A stretch of 64,000 nt of DNA from an uncultured Flavobacteriaceae bacterium (GCA_947504035.1 CANNGA010000019.1:1-64000); one strand, 5' to 3'. Shown: positions 1-11,079, counted from the first letter of the stretch. The notes: a model not told the origin generated them from the sequence alone. A program made the numbers and translations.

Positions 1-3000
1 GGTGTTACCATTCCTGTTAATGGATCGGTTATAGCCGTTACCATAAGGTTCGCATTGTCACCATCTGGATCGTCGTCACCCTCTAATACACTAATGTTTA
101 CTGGTGTATTGATCGCTTGATTGGCAATCGTCTCATCGTCGGCAATTGGTGCTAATGCAGGTACTGTCCCTATATTATCTGGTTCTGTATCGGCATCTTC
201 ATTGTTTGTCGTATCTGGATCAGGCTGATCTGCACTCACAGTTACACCGTTAGTGAATTGTCCTGAGTCATCTACTGTTGCTGTTACTGTAATCACAACA
301 TCATTGGCTGGTGCCCCTGAGGCGATACTTGGTATAACACATGGGAAACTTGTACATCCTCCTCCTGATACACTGGTTATCGTTAGGTTTGTTGGGATAT
401 CTTCAACAACTACATTTGTAGCTTCACTTGGGCCTGTGTTACTTACAGTGATTTCATAAGTTACCGTACTTCCTATTAAGAATGGTCCTGCTGTAGTTAA
501 TACTTTATCTACTGCTACATCTGATGATGCTTCAACAGTTAATGTCCCACAATGTGTCTCTGTGAAACATACATTGTCTGGATGTGTAATGACGACACAA
601 TATTGATTGCCATTATCGGCTAAAGTGGCATTAAATGTTAATGTACTATTCGTTTCTCCTGTTAATAATGTTCCTCCTGCAGCTGGATCGCCTAAAAACC
701 ATTGGTATACTGTAGTGCCCGAAACATTTGCAGCAGAACCGCCTGAGTAATCTGGTGTGGTACTTGGTGCAAATCCTGAAAAATCTGTGGTATTTGTTGC
801 TGTTACTACAGCTTCAAAGGTTACTGCATCTCCTTCTGTAACTGTCTGGTCTGCTGGTGGTGTATCTACACTAACTTGAGTGGCTAAAACTTCATTACCA
901 TCTAAGCCATCGTAACCACCTGTAGTGTTACCACTACCTAAAGTTACTTGTCCATTGGCATCTACTTCTGTTGCTGTATCCCCTAAAATACCATCGTTGT
1001 CGTTATCGGTTCCTCCTGATTCTACAACATCAAAACAACCATCATTATCGCTATCTAAGTCTAAATAATCGGGAATGCCATCTGTATCAAAATCCGGACA
1101 TACCTCATTTGCTAAATAATCTGAAAAGAATAATCTTTGTCTTTGTGTTAGATTGTCTCCTGAAATACCTAGTACAATAGAGGATACATTATCAAATTCA
1201 AAGGTAGAGACATCATCTGGCCCAGGTGTATTACTATCGTGAAATACTTGCGGACTAGTGCCTGAAAGTACACCTTGAGTTCCTAAAGTAAATCTATCAA
1301 AAGGTGTGATAAACGTAACGTCTTCTTGACCTGGTTGGTTATTGAATAAAATAAGCCTAACGTCTACAGGTTCTGAAAATGTATACGTTAGTTGAGAAGT
1401 ACCACTTAGTCCGCCAGAATACCGAATAGCAAGCTCGCTATCCACAATTCCAAATCTATTGTCTGCTCTTAAGGCAGGAATGTCTCCTCCAGTTGAAACA
1501 AAACTAAAATCGGCTGTAAACCTCGTATCACAACTTTCTATGGTAACCAAATTACCACTTACGATACCTGGCGTGCCATTTAAATCGGCGTTATAAATTG
1601 CTTGCGTAGGCGTTGCTACTAACGAAGGTGGTATGTACCCCTCGTTAGCATCCAGTATACCGTCGTTATCGTCATCATCATCACAGCCATTTGGTACGCC
1701 ATCGCTGTCGTTATCTACAGCGTCATCAAAGCCAGGGCATATATCTGACCCATCTGGTACGCCATCGCCATCTGCATCTGGTATTACCGTTAATAGTGCA
1801 GCATCTGAAGTTAAATCTGTATCACAGATATAAGAAGGTGTCGTTAACACTAATCTGTATACATTACCATTTAAGGAGGACGTTACTCCTGTTAGTGTTA
1901 GAGTACTTGTAGTAGTACCACTATAAATGCCTCCTTCTACTAAATCGACAAAACCTGAGCCTGAACTTTCTTGCCATTGTTGTATTACTGGCGTTCCTGA
2001 TCCTGATATATCTAAAATTGCTGAGAAAGTTTGCGTAGATCCTTCTGATACTGACAAATTATTAGAAGGTTGAATTACTATATCTAAAAGCGCTACACTA
2101 TTTTGAAGGTAATCGTCTGTACCATCACCATCTTGATCACTTGGCAATGTATTGTAAGTTGTTAATGTACCACCTGCTGCCGAGACTAATCCATTACCGT
2201 TTGTAGCTGGTATCCCAGAACCAAATTGCCCGTTACCGTCTGCATCTGTGCCTGGACCGTAAACTTCATCTGCATCTGGGCATCCATCATTATCAGAATC
2301 TGGGTCTAGGTGGTTAGGTATGCTATCATTATCAGAACTTGCTTCGTACACATCTGGCACGCCATCACTATCTGCATCTGTATAATCGGTAACCGAACCA
2401 TCAGCATTTGCTGTATAAGTCGGGTTTTGTCCTGTATTGTCTTCTGTATCTAAAAAGTTAGGTAAACCATCACCATCGTTATCACCATTAGGATCGTTAC
2501 CTCCTGCTTCTACAGAATCTAGTATCCCATCATTATCATCATCTAAATCTATATCATCTGTTATGGTGTCTCCATCAGAATCTTCTAAACACACTGCAAA
2601 CAAAGGTTGCCCTATCGGGAAATCACTGTCGTTCATATCAAACTGCTTCACAAATCCAGCATTTGCAAAATTATCAAATTCAACACTTGCTATATCGTTA
2701 AACTCATACATCACCCTACTTTCAGGACCTCCAAACTCGCCTTCCGTTCCTATTGCCGATAAGTCTGGTGGCGTATCGTCTACATCTAAATTAGAAGGTA
2801 TCGCCACCCCTGTAAACCTTACGTTCGAGCTACAATCTGTTGCTAATCCTTCATTAGTTGCTGTAGACCCTGTTATTCCATCAATGTCATTAATGACAAA
2901 ACGAAAATCGTTGATTGGTACTGGTGTAACACCATCTGCCTGTAGAAATGTAAATCGTATTCTACTTAAGTTCGCCGGAATTCCATTTGCTGTAGACTGG

Positions 3001-3266
3001 CTATTGAACTGGATATTATCACCACTTATTACAAAGACACCTGTTTGAGGTCCTCCTACAACCTGTCCCCTAACAAAGGCCAATTCAGGCAATGCTGGTG
3101 AAGTTGCATTAAAAAGCGCATCCGAGGTATTATCACCAGATGACACACCTGTAACTGCTACTGGAATAAAATTTTGAGAAAAAACACAATTCTGTATGGC
3201 TACAAAAAGCAATAGAAATAAAACATGCTTAAAGTTTTTACATGTGTCTAATGTAAAGTTCTTCAT
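1..3266 (-). CDS. Large secreted surface protein with TSP3, Ig-like and DUF11 domains (5' part, runs off the window)
   Basis: The frame is open from an ATG at 3266 to the left edge, about 1088 codons without a stop, so this is the N-terminal part of a giant protein. It begins with a signal peptide (MKNFTL..., hydrophobic LFLLLFVA, likely cleavage after FSQ). Calcium-binding thrombospondin type 3-like motifs of the form DxDxDGxxD occur at about residues 225-390, 490-545 and 720-760. An Ig-like segment follows at 795-910, a DUF11-type repeat ([11 protein letters not shown]) at 915-1025, then the start of a cadherin-like repeat. Such proteins in flavobacteria are usually exported by T9SS through a C-terminal domain, which would lie outside this window. 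Function is probably adhesion or surface scaffolding; no enzyme motif is visible. Family assignment is good, exact role unknown. Confidence 0.85.
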   Translation of the reverse strand, partial: MKNFTLDTCKNFKHVLFLLLFVAIQNCVFSQNFIPVAVTGVSSGDNTSDALFNATSPALPELAFVRGQVVGGPQTGVFVISGDNIQFNSQSTANGIPANLSRIRFTFLQADGVTPVPINDFRFVINDIDGITGSTATNEGLATDCSSNVRFTGVAIPSNLDVDDTPPDLSAIGTEGEFGGPESRVMYEFNDIASVEFDNFANAGFVKQFDMNDSDFPIGQPLFAVCLEDSDGDTITDDIDLDDDNDGILDSVEAGGNDPNGDNDGDGLPNFLDTEDNTGQNPTYTANADGSVTDYTDADSDGVPDVYEASSDNDSIPNHLDPDSDNDGCPDADEVYGPGTDADGNGQFGSGIPATNGNGLVSAAGGTLTTYNTLPSDQDGDGTDDYLQNSVALLDIVIQPSNNLSVSEGSTQTFSAILDISGSGTPVIQQWQESSGSGFVDLVEGGIYSGTTTSTLTLTGVTSSLNGNVYRLVLTTPSYICDTDLTSDAALLTVIPDADGDGVPDGSDICPGFDDAVDNDSDGVPNGCDDDDDNDGILDANEGYIPPSLVATPTQAIYNADLNGTPGIVSGNLVTIESCDTRFTADFSFVSTGGDIPALRADNRFGIVDSELAIRYSGGLSGTSQLTYTFSEPVDVRLILFNNQPGQEDVTFITPFDRFTLGTQGVLSGTSPQVFHDSNTPGPDDVSTFEFDNVSSIVLGISGDNLTQRQRLFFSDYLANEVCPDFDTDGIPDYLDLDSDNDGCFDVVESGGTDNDNDGILGDTATEVDANGQVTLGSGNTTGGYDGLDGNEVLATQVSVDTPPADQTVTEGDAVTFEAVVTATNTTDFSGFAPSTTPDYSGGSAANVSGTTVYQWFLGDPAAGGTLLTGETNSTLTFNATLADNGNQYCVVITHPDNVCFTETHCGTLTVEASSDVAVDKVLTTAGPFLIGSTVTYEITVSNTGPSEATNVVVEDIPTNLTITSVSGGGCTSFPCVIPSIASGAPANDVVITVTATVDDSGQFTNGVTVSADQPDPDTTNNEDADTEPDNIGTVPALAPIADDETIANQAINTPVNISVLEGDDDPDGDNANLMVTAITDPLTGMVT

Positions 3267-3631
3267 ATTCTTAGGGTTAGTTAGATAATTTTTACATACG
3301 ACAAAACGTATTATTATGTCGACGAAATGATAAATATAAACTATAAATATCAATATTTATAATAATTTTAACAAAAATCATAATATAATGTTATGGTCAA
3401 ATTTTCATCTATTAGTGTTAGACACCTCACTTTTTAATTGTCACTAAATTAATTTTAAAAAGATACTTTCTTCTAAAATGGTATTAATTCTACTTTAATA
3501 TAAAATTGAAAATATTTTAATTTACCTCCTAGATACCTGTTGCATCCTATAATGTTGAACTTATGATTTAACGCTCTAAAAACTAGTAACTCTCGTAGTT
3601 ATTTATATTTTTGCATATCCAAAAATTTAAG
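3267..3631. other. Intergenic region between divergent surface-protein gene and prfC
   Basis: This 365-bp stretch is very AT-rich and holds no credible gene. It must contain the promoters of both divergent genes. I recognise only the prfC -7 element at its right end; on the minus side there is no clean TAnnTTTG match in front of the surface-protein start. Confidence 0.6.
3606..3613 (+). promoter_or_regulatory. Putative -7 promoter element of prfC
   Basis: TATTTTTG matches the Bacteroidetes -7 consensus TAnnTTTG. The prfC ATG lies 18 bp downstream at 3632. A -33 TTTG is not obvious. The in-frame TTG at 3611 falls inside this element, which argues that the ATG and not the TTG is the start codon. 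Confidence 0.5.
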
Positions 3632-5218
3632 ATGCAGTTTTTAAAAGAAATAGAAAGAAGACGTACGTTTGGTATCATATCACATCCAGATGCCGGAAAG
3701 ACAACACTCACAGAGAAACTCCTCCTTTTTGGAGGAGCCATACAAGAAGCAGGTGCTGTAAAAAGTAATAAAATAAAAAAGGGAGCCACTAGTGATTTCA
3801 TGGAAATTGAACGTCAACGTGGTATTTCTGTAGCGACTTCTGTTTTAGCGTTTGAATATAACACTATAAAAATCAATATCCTGGATACGCCTGGACATAA
3901 AGATTTTGCAGAAGATACTTTTAGAACCTTAACCGCTGTAGACAGTGTGATTGTTGTTATTGATGTAGCAAAGGGCGTTGAGGAACAAACCGAAAAGTTA
4001 GTAGAAGTTTGTCGCATGCGTAACATCCCTATGATTGTGTTCATTAATAAGTTAGATAGAGAAGGTAAAGATGCCTTTGATTTATTAGATGAAGTGGAAC
4101 AAAAATTAGGTTTAAAAGTAACGCCTTTAAGTTTTCCTATTGGTATGGGCTACGACTTTAAAGGTATTTATAATATTTGGGAAAAGAATGTTAATTTATT
4201 TAGTGGTGACAGTCGAAAAGATATTGAAGAAACTGTAGAAATTTCGGATTTAGCTTCGGATACATTAAATACATTAGTTGGTGAAGATGCTGCAGATACA
4301 CTTCGAGAAGAGATAGAATTGGTTGAGGGCATTTATCCTAAATTTGATAAAGCAGCCTATTTAGAAGGCAATTTACAGCCTGTATTTTTTGGATCTGCTT
4401 TAAATAATTTTGGGGTACGTGAATTGTTAGATTGTTTTGTAGACATCGCACCTAAGCCAAGACCAAAACACAGTGAAGAACGTTTAGTACGTCCTGATGA
4501 GCAAAAGTTTAGTGGGTTTGTTTTTAAAATTCATGCCAATATGGATCCTAACCATAGAAACAGATTGGCCTTTATAAAAATTGTATCTGGAGAATTTAAA
4601 CGCAACACACCTTACTTACACGTAAGGCATAATAAAAAGGTTAAATTTTCTAGTCCTAATGCTTTTTTTGCTGAAAAGAAAGAGATTGTAGACATATCCT
4701 ACCCTGGAGATATTGTAGGTTTACAAGATACTGGAACGTTTAAGATTGGAGATACCTTAACCGAAGGAGAACTCTTAAATTACAAAGGTATTCCTAGCTT
4801 TTCTCCAGAACATTTTAGGTACATTAATAATGCAGATCCTTTAAAATCTAAACAACTTTTTAAGGGTATAGACCAATTGATGGATGAAGGTGTTGCGCAA
4901 CTATTTACTTTAGAATTAAATGGGCGTAAAGTTATAGGTACTGTAGGAGCTTTACAATATGAAGTTATTCAATACCGCCTTGAGCATGAGTATGGTGCAA
5001 AGTGTACTTACGAAAATTTAAATGTTTACAAAGCATGTTGGATAGAACCTGAAGATCCTAAAAATGATGAGTTTAAAGAATTCTCTCGTGTCAAACAACG
5101 CTTTTTAGCCAAGGACAAACAAGACCAATTGGTATTTTTAGCAGATTCTGCCTTTTCGTTACAAATGACAGAACAAAAATATCCAAGTATCAAGTTTCAT
5201 TATGTTTCAGAATTCTAA
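3632..5218 (+). CDS. prfC: Peptide chain release factor 3 (RF3), translational GTPase
   Basis: The 528-residue product is the length of RF3 from other bacteria (529 in E. coli). RF3 is a class II release factor that recycles RF1/RF2 from the ribosome after termination, using GTP. The G domain shows the P-loop SHPDAGKTT at about 17-25, the RGISV switch region, DTPGHKDFAEDT and the NKLD specificity motif. The DPNHRNRLAF segment and the C-terminal domain 3 ending in SIKFHYVSEF are typical of RF3 rather than EF-G. The start MQFLKEIERRRTFGIISHP aligns with family starts; an upstream TTG would add seven residues and sits in the promoter. The gene stands alone. Confidence 0.96.
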   Translation: MQFLKEIERRRTFGIISHPDAGKTTLTEKLLLFGGAIQEAGAVKSNKIKKGATSDFMEIERQRGISVATSVLAFEYNTIKINILDTPGHKDFAEDTFRTLTAVDSVIVVIDVAKGVEEQTEKLVEVCRMRNIPMIVFINKLDREGKDAFDLLDEVEQKLGLKVTPLSFPIGMGYDFKGIYNIWEKNVNLFSGDSRKDIEETVEISDLASDTLNTLVGEDAADTLREEIELVEGIYPKFDKAAYLEGNLQPVFFGSALNNFGVRELLDCFVDIAPKPRPKHSEERLVRPDEQKFSGFVFKIHANMDPNHRNRLAFIKIVSGEFKRNTPYLHVRHNKKVKFSSPNAFFAEKKEIVDISYPGDIVGLQDTGTFKIGDTLTEGELLNYKGIPSFSPEHFRYINNADPLKSKQLFKGIDQLMDEGVAQLFTLELNGRKVIGTVGALQYEVIQYRLEHEYGAKCTYENLNVYKACWIEPEDPKNDEFKEFSRVKQRFLAKDKQDQLVFLADSAFSLQMTEQKYPSIKFHYVSEF

Positions 5219-5646
5219 AACTTAAATTAAAGCCGTTTAAGAAACTTTAAAACTAAAAACATAGTAGTTGTTTGATTTTTATTAAAAACAGATTAAAACC
5301 TCTTATTTGAAACCGATTTTAGAAGCGTTATAATTTTTAATTATGCTAAAAACCATATAAATTATTCAAAGTTATAGTTTGTACGATTTTATCTTAACCG
5401 TTTTTAAATTTAAAATAGTAATCTCATTTTATGCTGCGCTATAGGTCTCGCATATTTAAGTGCTATTGGATAGTATCTGTTGCTATAGTCCTAAAAGAAT
5501 TTTACAACTACATACGCTGTAAACTAGAAACGAAAGGGTTTTAAGGCGCTATATATAATGGCTTTTTAGTTTTTACACATTTATAATACGTTATTTATAT
5601 GAATTTCGTAAATTTACAGTGTAAATAACCCCAAATTTATAATATC
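5219..5646. other. AT-rich intergenic region, no gene seen
   Basis: These 428 bp between prfC and the ferredoxin-like gene show no open reading frame with coding character, no RNA gene fold that I recognise and no strong hairpin. The TAAATTTA at about 5612 is only a partial match to a -7 element for the downstream gene. Confidence 0.5.
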
Positions 5647-5880
5647 ATGGCCATTGAATCCAAACAATTCAGTAATGAAGACATTACTGTTACCTACGAT
5701 GCCTGTTTATGCGTCCTCTCTCGCAAGTGTGCAAGAGAACTTTCAGATGTTTTTAGCGATAGTATTATCCCTTGGGTTAATCTCGATGATGGCAGAACAG
5801 AAGACATTATTCGTCAAGTTAAAAAGTGTCCTTCTGGTGCTTTACAATTTGAATGGCATTGTAAAACACAAGCTGTTTAG
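5647..5880 (+). CDS. Small 4Fe-4S mono-cluster protein (YjdI / Fer4_19-like)
   Basis: The 77-residue product resembles the divergent single-cluster ferredoxins of the YjdI family. It has an N-terminal cysteine segment (CLCVLSRKC, residues 20-28), an acidic PWVNLDDG loop and the C-terminal CPSGAL motif typical of the family. Such proteins probably bind one 4Fe-4S cluster, but their electron partner is unknown. In the family the first motif is normally C-x-H-x(3)-C; here leucine takes the histidine position and there is an additional cysteine two residues before the motif. The gene is monocistronic and is followed by a strong hairpin. Family call is fairly sure, function unknown. Confidence 0.8.
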   Translation: MAIESKQFSNEDITVTYDACLCVLSRKCARELSDVFSDSIIPWVNLDDGRTEDIIRQVKKCPSGALQFEWHCKTQAV

Positions 5881-5943
5881 CGCTTAAACGGTATAGTTAA
5901 CGCCTCATCATGCAGACGAACTATATAGGTTTAAATTTAAAAC

Positions 5944-5977
5944 AACAAACGTCCTGTAGAGTTACAGGACGTTTGTT
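5944..5977. terminator. Bidirectional intrinsic terminator
   Basis: A perfect 15-bp inverted repeat (arms 5944-5958 and 5963-5977, AACAAACGTCCTGTA and its complement) encloses a 4-nt loop, with T-rich sequence to the right and A-rich sequence to the left. It would terminate the 4Fe-4S gene on the plus strand and could stop transcription arriving from DUF3467 on the minus strand. Confidence 0.85.
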
Positions 5978-6015
5978 CGTGTTTCTAATTTCTTTTTAAA
6001 ATAAAATAAGCCTTT

Positions 6016-6271
6016 AAGCTTGGCCTATGGGGCCAAAGTTTAACGGAATTAGAGGTTGCTTCTCCAAAATACATTTCGAGCAACAAAAGAACTCCATTGA
6101 ATAGATATACTCCATAAGCTTAAGCTTGGCCTGTGGGGCCAAAGTTTAACGGAATTGGAGGTTGGCTTCTCCAAAATACATTTCGAACAACAAAGGAACT
6201 CCATTGAATGGATATACTCCAGAAATTTAAGCTTGGCCTGTGGGGCCAAAGTTTAACGGAATTGGAGGTTG
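6016..6271. repeat. Tandem 106/107-bp repeat duplicating the 3' end of the DUF3467 gene
   Basis: Copies start at 6016, 6122 and 6229. Each begins with the same ~43 bp (AAGCTTGGCC...GGAGGTTG). In the third copy these 43 bp are the last codons of the DUF3467 gene. The first two copies continue with ~64 bp (CTTCTCCAAAATACATTTCG...) that contain the small palindrome TCCATTnAATGGA. The copies differ by several substitutions and a single-base indel, so the duplication is not recent. Each copy retains the same terminal codons and an in-frame TAA on the minus strand. Confidence 0.9.
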
Positions 6272-6544
6272 CTCGTAATCTTTAATTTCACCATGGGCGT
6301 TCTCAAAACGGATCACGTTTTCGTTCAACGCTTTTAATAACCGCTTTGCATGCTGGGGCGTTAAAATGATACGAGACTTTACCTTATTTTTAGGTACGCC
6401 CGGCATAATATTTACAAAATCTACGACAAATTCTGAAACAGAATGGTTTATAATAGCGAGGTTGGAATACGTTCCCTCTGCTATTTTTTCATCTAATTCT
6501 ATATTGATTTGTCCTTGCTGCAATTTTTCGTTGTCGTCTGCCAT
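6227..6544 (-). CDS. DUF3467 family protein
   Basis: The 105-residue product belongs to the DUF3467 family, small proteins of unknown function that I recall as a frequent downstream neighbour of rpoC in Bacteroidetes. The sequence has a polar start, a core VSEFVVDFVNIMPGVPKNKVKSR-like segment and ILTPQHAKRLLKAL, and a Pro-rich tail ending in GPTGQA. No membrane segment or catalytic motif is seen. It lies 160 bp downstream of rpoC behind two hairpins, so it may have its own promoter or depend on read-through. Its 3' end has been duplicated twice just downstream. Family assignment is firm; role is unknown. Confidence 0.88.
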   Translation of the reverse strand: MADDNEKLQQGQINIELDEKIAEGTYSNLAIINHSVSEFVVDFVNIMPGVPKNKVKSRIILTPQHAKRLLKALNENVIRFENAHGEIKDYEQPPIPLNFGPTGQA

Positions 6545-6565
6545 AATAATTATAGTTTTAAGCTA

Positions 6566-6597
6566 AAAAGCCTTCATGTTAGTTCATGAAGGCTTTT
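6566..6597 (-). terminator. Intrinsic terminator between rpoC and DUF3467
   Basis: A perfect 13-bp stem (AAAAGCCTTCATG at 6566-6578 and its complement at 6585-6597) with a 6-nt loop. On the minus strand it ends in a T-run, as expected of a rho-independent terminator for the rpoBC transcript. Confidence 0.8.
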
Positions 6598-6663
6598 AAT
6601 TCATCTTTTTTTAATCTCAAAACATTTGAGATCTCGAAAACATTCGAGATAAATTCAACCTTT

Positions 6664-6695
6664 AGATTTTACCATGCCTTAGGCTGGTAAAATCT
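6664..6695 (-). terminator. Hairpin directly downstream of rpoC
   Basis: AGATTTTACCA at 6664-6674 pairs with 6685-6695, with a further GCC/GGC pairing inside the loop. It starts 10 bp past the rpoC stop codon. There is no real T-tract on the minus side, so it may be a processing or stabilising hairpin ahead of the true terminator. A third, weaker hairpin (ATCTCGAA/TTCGAGAT) lies near 6631-6650. Confidence 0.55.
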
Positions 6696-6704
6696 GGGTT
6701 TCAT

Positions 6705-9700
6705 TTAGTTAAAATTCATTTCTTGTTTAACCTGCATCATCTCATCAAACTCTTCTTTAGAGCCTACAATGATATCAGAATAATTTCTCATACCTGTACC
6801 TGCTGGAATTCTATGTCCAACAATTACGTTCTCTTTAAGGCCTTCAAGCGCATCTACCTTTCCTGCTACTGCTGCTTCGTTCAATACTTTTGTTGTTTCC
6901 TGGAACGATGCGGCAGAGATGAATGATTTGGTTTGAAGTGATGCTCTGGTAATACCTTGTAATATAGGTGTTGCCGTTGCTGGTTTTACATCTCTCGCTT
7001 CTACCAATTGTTTATCTTCACGTCTTAAGATAGAGTTCTCATCTCTTAATTGACGTGGTGTGATAATTTGACCTGCTTTAAGGTTTGTAGAATCTCCAGC
7101 ATCTTCAATCACTTTCATACCGAAAATATCGTCATTTTCTTTAATGAAATCTGCTTTATGTACCAATTGATCTTCTAAGAAGATGGTATCGCCAGAATCT
7201 ATAATTCTAACTTTACGCATCATTTGTCTTACAACAACCTCAAAGTGCTTATCATTAATCTTCACCCCTTGTAAACGGTATACTTCTTGTACTTCATTTA
7301 CTAAATATTGCTGTACCGCAGAAGGGCCTTTAATATTAAGGATGTCATTAGGTGTTATCGAACCATCTGATAATGGCATACCTGCTTTTACATAATCATT
7401 TTCTTGTACTAGAATTTGATTCGATAGTTTCACCAAGTACTTCTTAACTTCACCTAGTTTTGATTCCACTATAATCTCACGGTTACCGCGCTTAATTTTA
7501 CCAAATGATACCACACCATCAATCTCACTTACTACAGCTGGATTAGACGGGTTACGTGCTTCGAATAATTCTGTTACACGAGGAAGACCACCTGTAATAT
7601 CCCCTGCTTTTGCAGATTTACGTGGTATTTTCACTAAAATCTTACCAACCTTAATATCTTCTCCATCATCAATCATTAAGTGGGCACCTACTGGTAAGTT
7701 ATAAGAACGAATGGTTTCGCCTTTATTACTTTCAATATGTAATGTTGGAATTAACTTCTTATTTCTAGATTCTGAGATTACTTTTTCTTGGAACCCTGTT
7801 TGCTCATCAATCTCTACTTGATAGGTAATACCTTGTTCGATATTTTCATAGCGTACTTTACCAGCAAATTCTGAAATAATTACACCGTTATAAGGATCCC
7901 ACTGACATACAACATCGCCTTTCTTCAACTCTTGACCATTCTCTATAAAGATGGTAGAACCGTAAGGAATGTTATTCGTACTTAGCGTAAGTCCCATTTT
8001 CTTATCAACAAGTTTAATTTCAGATGTACGAGAAATTACAATATCAACGACATTGCCTTCGCTATCTTCTCCTTTAACTGTTTTAAGATCCTCAATTTCT
8101 GCAACACCGTCAAACTTCACGGCAAGCTTGTTATCTTCAGAAATGTTACCTGCAATACCACCTACGTGGAATGTACGTAAGGTTAACTGTGTACCTGGTT
8201 CTCCAATAGACTGCGCTGCTACTACACCTACAGCTTCACCACGTTGTACCATTTTACCTGTCGCTAAGTTACGTCCGTAACATTTTGCACAGATTCCTTT
8301 TACAGCTTCACAGCTTAATGGTGAGCGTACTTCTAAACTTTCGATTGGCGAAGCACCAATAGCCTTCGCTATTTTATCATCGATAAGTTGTCCTGAAGCT
8401 ACTAATAATTCTTCGGTTTGTGGATTGTAAGTGTCATTTAAAGCTACACGTCCAACGATACGTTCTTCTAAAGTTTCAACAACTTCATCATTCTTTTTAA
8501 GTGGTGTCACTTCAACACCTCTCAATGTACCACAGTCTACACTGTTTACAATAACATCTTGAGATACATCTACTAAACGACGTGTTAAGTACCCTGCATC
8601 TGCCGTTTTTAAGGCGGTATCGGCAAGACCTTTACGTGCACCGTGCGTTGAGATAAAGTATTCTAAAATTGAAAGTCCTTCTTTAAAGTTAGATAAAATT
8701 GGATTTTCAATAATCTCTCCACCACCTGCGTTAGATTTTTTAGGTTTCGCCATTAATCCACGCATACCTGTAAGCTGACGAATCTGTTCTTTAGATCCAC
8801 GTGCTCCAGAATCAAGCATCATAAACACCGAGTTAAATCCTTGTTGGTCTTCTCTAATACGCTTCATGGACAATTCTGTCAATTCTGCATTGGTAGACGT
8901 CCAAATATCAATAACCTGATTGTAACGCTCGTTATTGGTGATAAGTCCCATGTTATAGTTTCCAGTAATACCGTCTACTAATCCATTGGCTTTATCGATC
9001 ATAGATTGCTTCTCTGGTGGGATAATGATATCCCCTAAACTAAATGATAGTCCCCCTTGGAATGCAAAATTAAATCCTAATGTTCTAATGGCATCTAAGA
9101 AATCTGCTGTTTCTGGAACAGAAGTTACTTTAAGAATACCGTGTATAATATCTCTTAAAGATTTCTTAGTTAATACCTGATTGATATACCCTGCTGCTTG
9201 TGGTACGTGCTGGTTAAATAACACACGTCCTACAGTAGTAGTTACAATCATTCTATCTAATTTACCATCTTCATTAATGTCGATGGTTCTTACTTTAATT
9301 CCAGCATTTAAGTCTACGCGCTTTTCGTTAAAGGCTATTTCTACTTCCTCTGGAGAGTAGAACGTTAAACCTTCGCCTTTGATAGGCACTTCTGGTGTAG
9401 ACTTACGCTCTTTTGTCATATAGTATAACCCAAGTACCATATCCTGAGATGGTACTGTTACTGGCGAACCATTGGCTGGGTTTAATATGTTATGAGACGC
9501 TAACATTAACAACTGACATTCTAAAATAGCTTCAGGTCCTAATGGTAAGTGTACCGCCATTTGATCTCCATCGAAATCGGCGTTAAATGCTGTACATACT
9601 AATGGGTGTAACTGTATTGCTTTCCCTTCAATTAATTTGGGTTGGAACGCTTGTATACCCAAACGGTGTAAAGTAGGCGCACGGTTTAGTAATACGGGAT

Positions 9701-11006
9701 GGCCTTTCAACACATTCTCCAAAATATCCCAAACCACAGGCTCTCTTTTGTCTATAATTTTCTTTGCAGATTTTACAGTTTTTACAATACCTCTTTCGAT
9801 CAGTTTTCTGATGACAAAAGGCTTGTAAAGTTCTGCTGCCATATTTTTTGGCAATCCACATTCAAATAATTTTAATTCTGGTCCTACAACAATTACAGAA
9901 CGTGCTGAGTAATCCACACGCTTACCAAGTAAGTTTTGACGGAAACGACCTTGCTTTCCTTTAAGTGAATCTGATAATGATTTTAACGGACGGTTAGAAT
10001 CTGTTTTTACTGCAGATGATTTACGTGTGTTATCAAATAATGAATCTACAGATTCTTGTAACATACGTTTTTCATTACGCAAAATTACCTCTGGTGCTTT
10101 AATCTCTACCAAACGCTTTAAACGGTTGTTACGGATAATCACACGACGGTATAAATCATTCAAATCTGACGTTGCAAAACGACCACCATCTAATGGTACT
10201 AATGGACGTAATTCTGGTGGAATGATTGGAATAACTTTCATAATCATCCATTCTGGACGATTTTCACGGTTATTGTTAGATTCTCTTAAAGAACCTACTA
10301 CTTGTAAACGTTTTAAAGCCTCTGTTTTACGTTGCTTAGACGTTTCTGTATTGGCTTTGTGACGCAATTCGTAAGACAGCCCTTCTAAATCGATACGTGC
10401 TAATAAATCTATTAAACACTCTGCCCCCATCTTAGCGATGAATTTGTTAGGGTCTGTATCGTCTAAATATTGATTATCTTGAGGTAAATCCTCTAAAATA
10501 TTTAAATACTCTTCTTCTGTTAAGAAGTCCATTTTTTGCAATGGTTCTCCTTCTTCATTCTTTGCAGAACCTGGCTGGATCACTACGTAACGTTCGTAGT
10601 AAATAATCATATCTAATTTCTTAGATGGTAAGCCTAATAGGTATCCTATTTTGTTCGGTAACGAACGGAAGTACCATATGTGTGCTACAGGTACCACTAA
10701 ATTAATATGCCCTACACGATCGCGACGTACTTTCTTTTCTGTTACTTCAACACCACAACGGTCACATACAATACCTTTGTAGCGAATTCTTTTATATTTA
10801 CCGCAAGCACATTCATAATCCTTTACAGGACCAAAAATACGCTCACAAAACAAACCATCACGTTCTGGTTTGTGTGTTCGATAATTAATAGTTTCTGGTT
10901 TTAAAACTTCACCTCTAGACTCTGCTAAAATAGACTCTGGTGATGCTAAACCAATTGAGATTTTGTTAAATCTCTTTACTGTATTCTTATCTTGTTTTCT
11001 TGCCAT
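6705..11006 (-). CDS. rpoC: DNA-directed RNA polymerase subunit beta'
   Basis: The 1433-residue product is the catalytic beta' subunit of RNA polymerase. The N-terminal zinc-binding region ([20 protein letters not shown]) and the active-site motif NADFDGD, whose aspartates hold the catalytic magnesium, are intact. The trigger-loop region and the second zinc site (CGTLRG... CAKCYG) are present. The C-terminus ends with the conserved [17 protein letters not shown]. It is the last gene of the tuf-secE-nusG-rpl-rpo block, 73 bp after rpoB; that spacer is filled by a heptamer repeat. Length and motifs are normal for Bacteroidetes. Confidence 0.99.
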   Translation of the reverse strand: MARKQDKNTVKRFNKISIGLASPESILAESRGEVLKPETINYRTHKPERDGLFCERIFGPVKDYECACGKYKRIRYKGIVCDRCGVEVTEKKVRRDRVGHINLVVPVAHIWYFRSLPNKIGYLLGLPSKKLDMIIYYERYVVIQPGSAKNEEGEPLQKMDFLTEEEYLNILEDLPQDNQYLDDTDPNKFIAKMGAECLIDLLARIDLEGLSYELRHKANTETSKQRKTEALKRLQVVGSLRESNNNRENRPEWMIMKVIPIIPPELRPLVPLDGGRFATSDLNDLYRRVIIRNNRLKRLVEIKAPEVILRNEKRMLQESVDSLFDNTRKSSAVKTDSNRPLKSLSDSLKGKQGRFRQNLLGKRVDYSARSVIVVGPELKLFECGLPKNMAAELYKPFVIRKLIERGIVKTVKSAKKIIDKREPVVWDILENVLKGHPVLLNRAPTLHRLGIQAFQPKLIEGKAIQLHPLVCTAFNADFDGDQMAVHLPLGPEAILECQLLMLASHNILNPANGSPVTVPSQDMVLGLYYMTKERKSTPEVPIKGEGLTFYSPEEVEIAFNEKRVDLNAGIKVRTIDINEDGKLDRMIVTTTVGRVLFNQHVPQAAGYINQVLTKKSLRDIIHGILKVTSVPETADFLDAIRTLGFNFAFQGGLSFSLGDIIIPPEKQSMIDKANGLVDGITGNYNMGLITNNERYNQVIDIWTSTNAELTELSMKRIREDQQGFNSVFMMLDSGARGSKEQIRQLTGMRGLMAKPKKSNAGGGEIIENPILSNFKEGLSILEYFISTHGARKGLADTALKTADAGYLTRRLVDVSQDVIVNSVDCGTLRGVEVTPLKKNDEVVETLEERIVGRVALNDTYNPQTEELLVASGQLIDDKIAKAIGASPIESLEVRSPLSCEAVKGICAKCYGRNLATGKMVQRGEAVGVVAAQSIGEPGTQLTLRTFHVGGIAGNISEDNKLAVKFDGVAEIEDLKTVKGEDSEGNVVDIVISRTSEIKLVDKKMGLTLSTNNIPYGSTIFIENGQELKKGDVVCQWDPYNGVIISEFAGKVRYENIEQGITYQVEIDEQTGFQEKVISESRNKKLIPTLHIESNKGETIRSYNLPVGAHLMIDDGEDIKVGKILVKIPRKSAKAGDITGGLPRVTELFEARNPSNPAVVSEIDGVVSFGKIKRGNREIIVESKLGEVKKYLVKLSNQILVQENDYVKAGMPLSDGSITPNDILNIKGPSAVQQYLVNEVQEVYRLQGVKINDKHFEVVVRQMMRKVRIIDSGDTIFLEDQLVHKADFIKENDDIFGMKVIEDAGDSTNLKAGQIITPRQLRDENSILRREDKQLVEARDVKPATATPILQGITRASLQTKSFISAASFQETTKVLNEAAVAGKVDALEGLKENVIVGHRIPAGTGMRNYSDIIVGSKEEFDEMMQVKQEMNFN

Positions 11007-11014
11007 TTCTTTAT

Positions 11015-11073
11015 AGTATTCAGTATTCAGTGTTCAGTGCGCAGTGCCTACTGCTGACTGTTAACTGCTAACT
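11015..11073. repeat. Degenerate heptamer tandem repeat in the rpoB-rpoC spacer
   Basis: The plus strand reads as heptads AGTATTC, AGTATTC, AGTGTTC, AGTGCGC, AGTGCCT, ACTGCTG, ACTGTTA, ACTGCTA, ACT. The first half uses AGTnnnC units and the second half ACTGnnn units, so the array is also an imperfect palindrome that could fold as a long RNA hairpin. It occupies almost the entire spacer between the two polymerase genes. Confidence 0.85.
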
Positions 11074-11079
11074 ATTTTA

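Noticed and set aside
2437-3048. A 203-codon plus-strand open frame opposite the surface protein gene
   Set aside because: It is antisense to a clear secreted protein with Asp-rich motifs; the Ser/Pro-rich translation is the mirror of those repeats.
6049-6249. A 66-codon minus-strand frame through the tandem repeat
   Set aside because: It is made by reading the duplicated units in another frame; its amino-acid content repeats because the DNA repeats, and no start signal or family likeness is seen.
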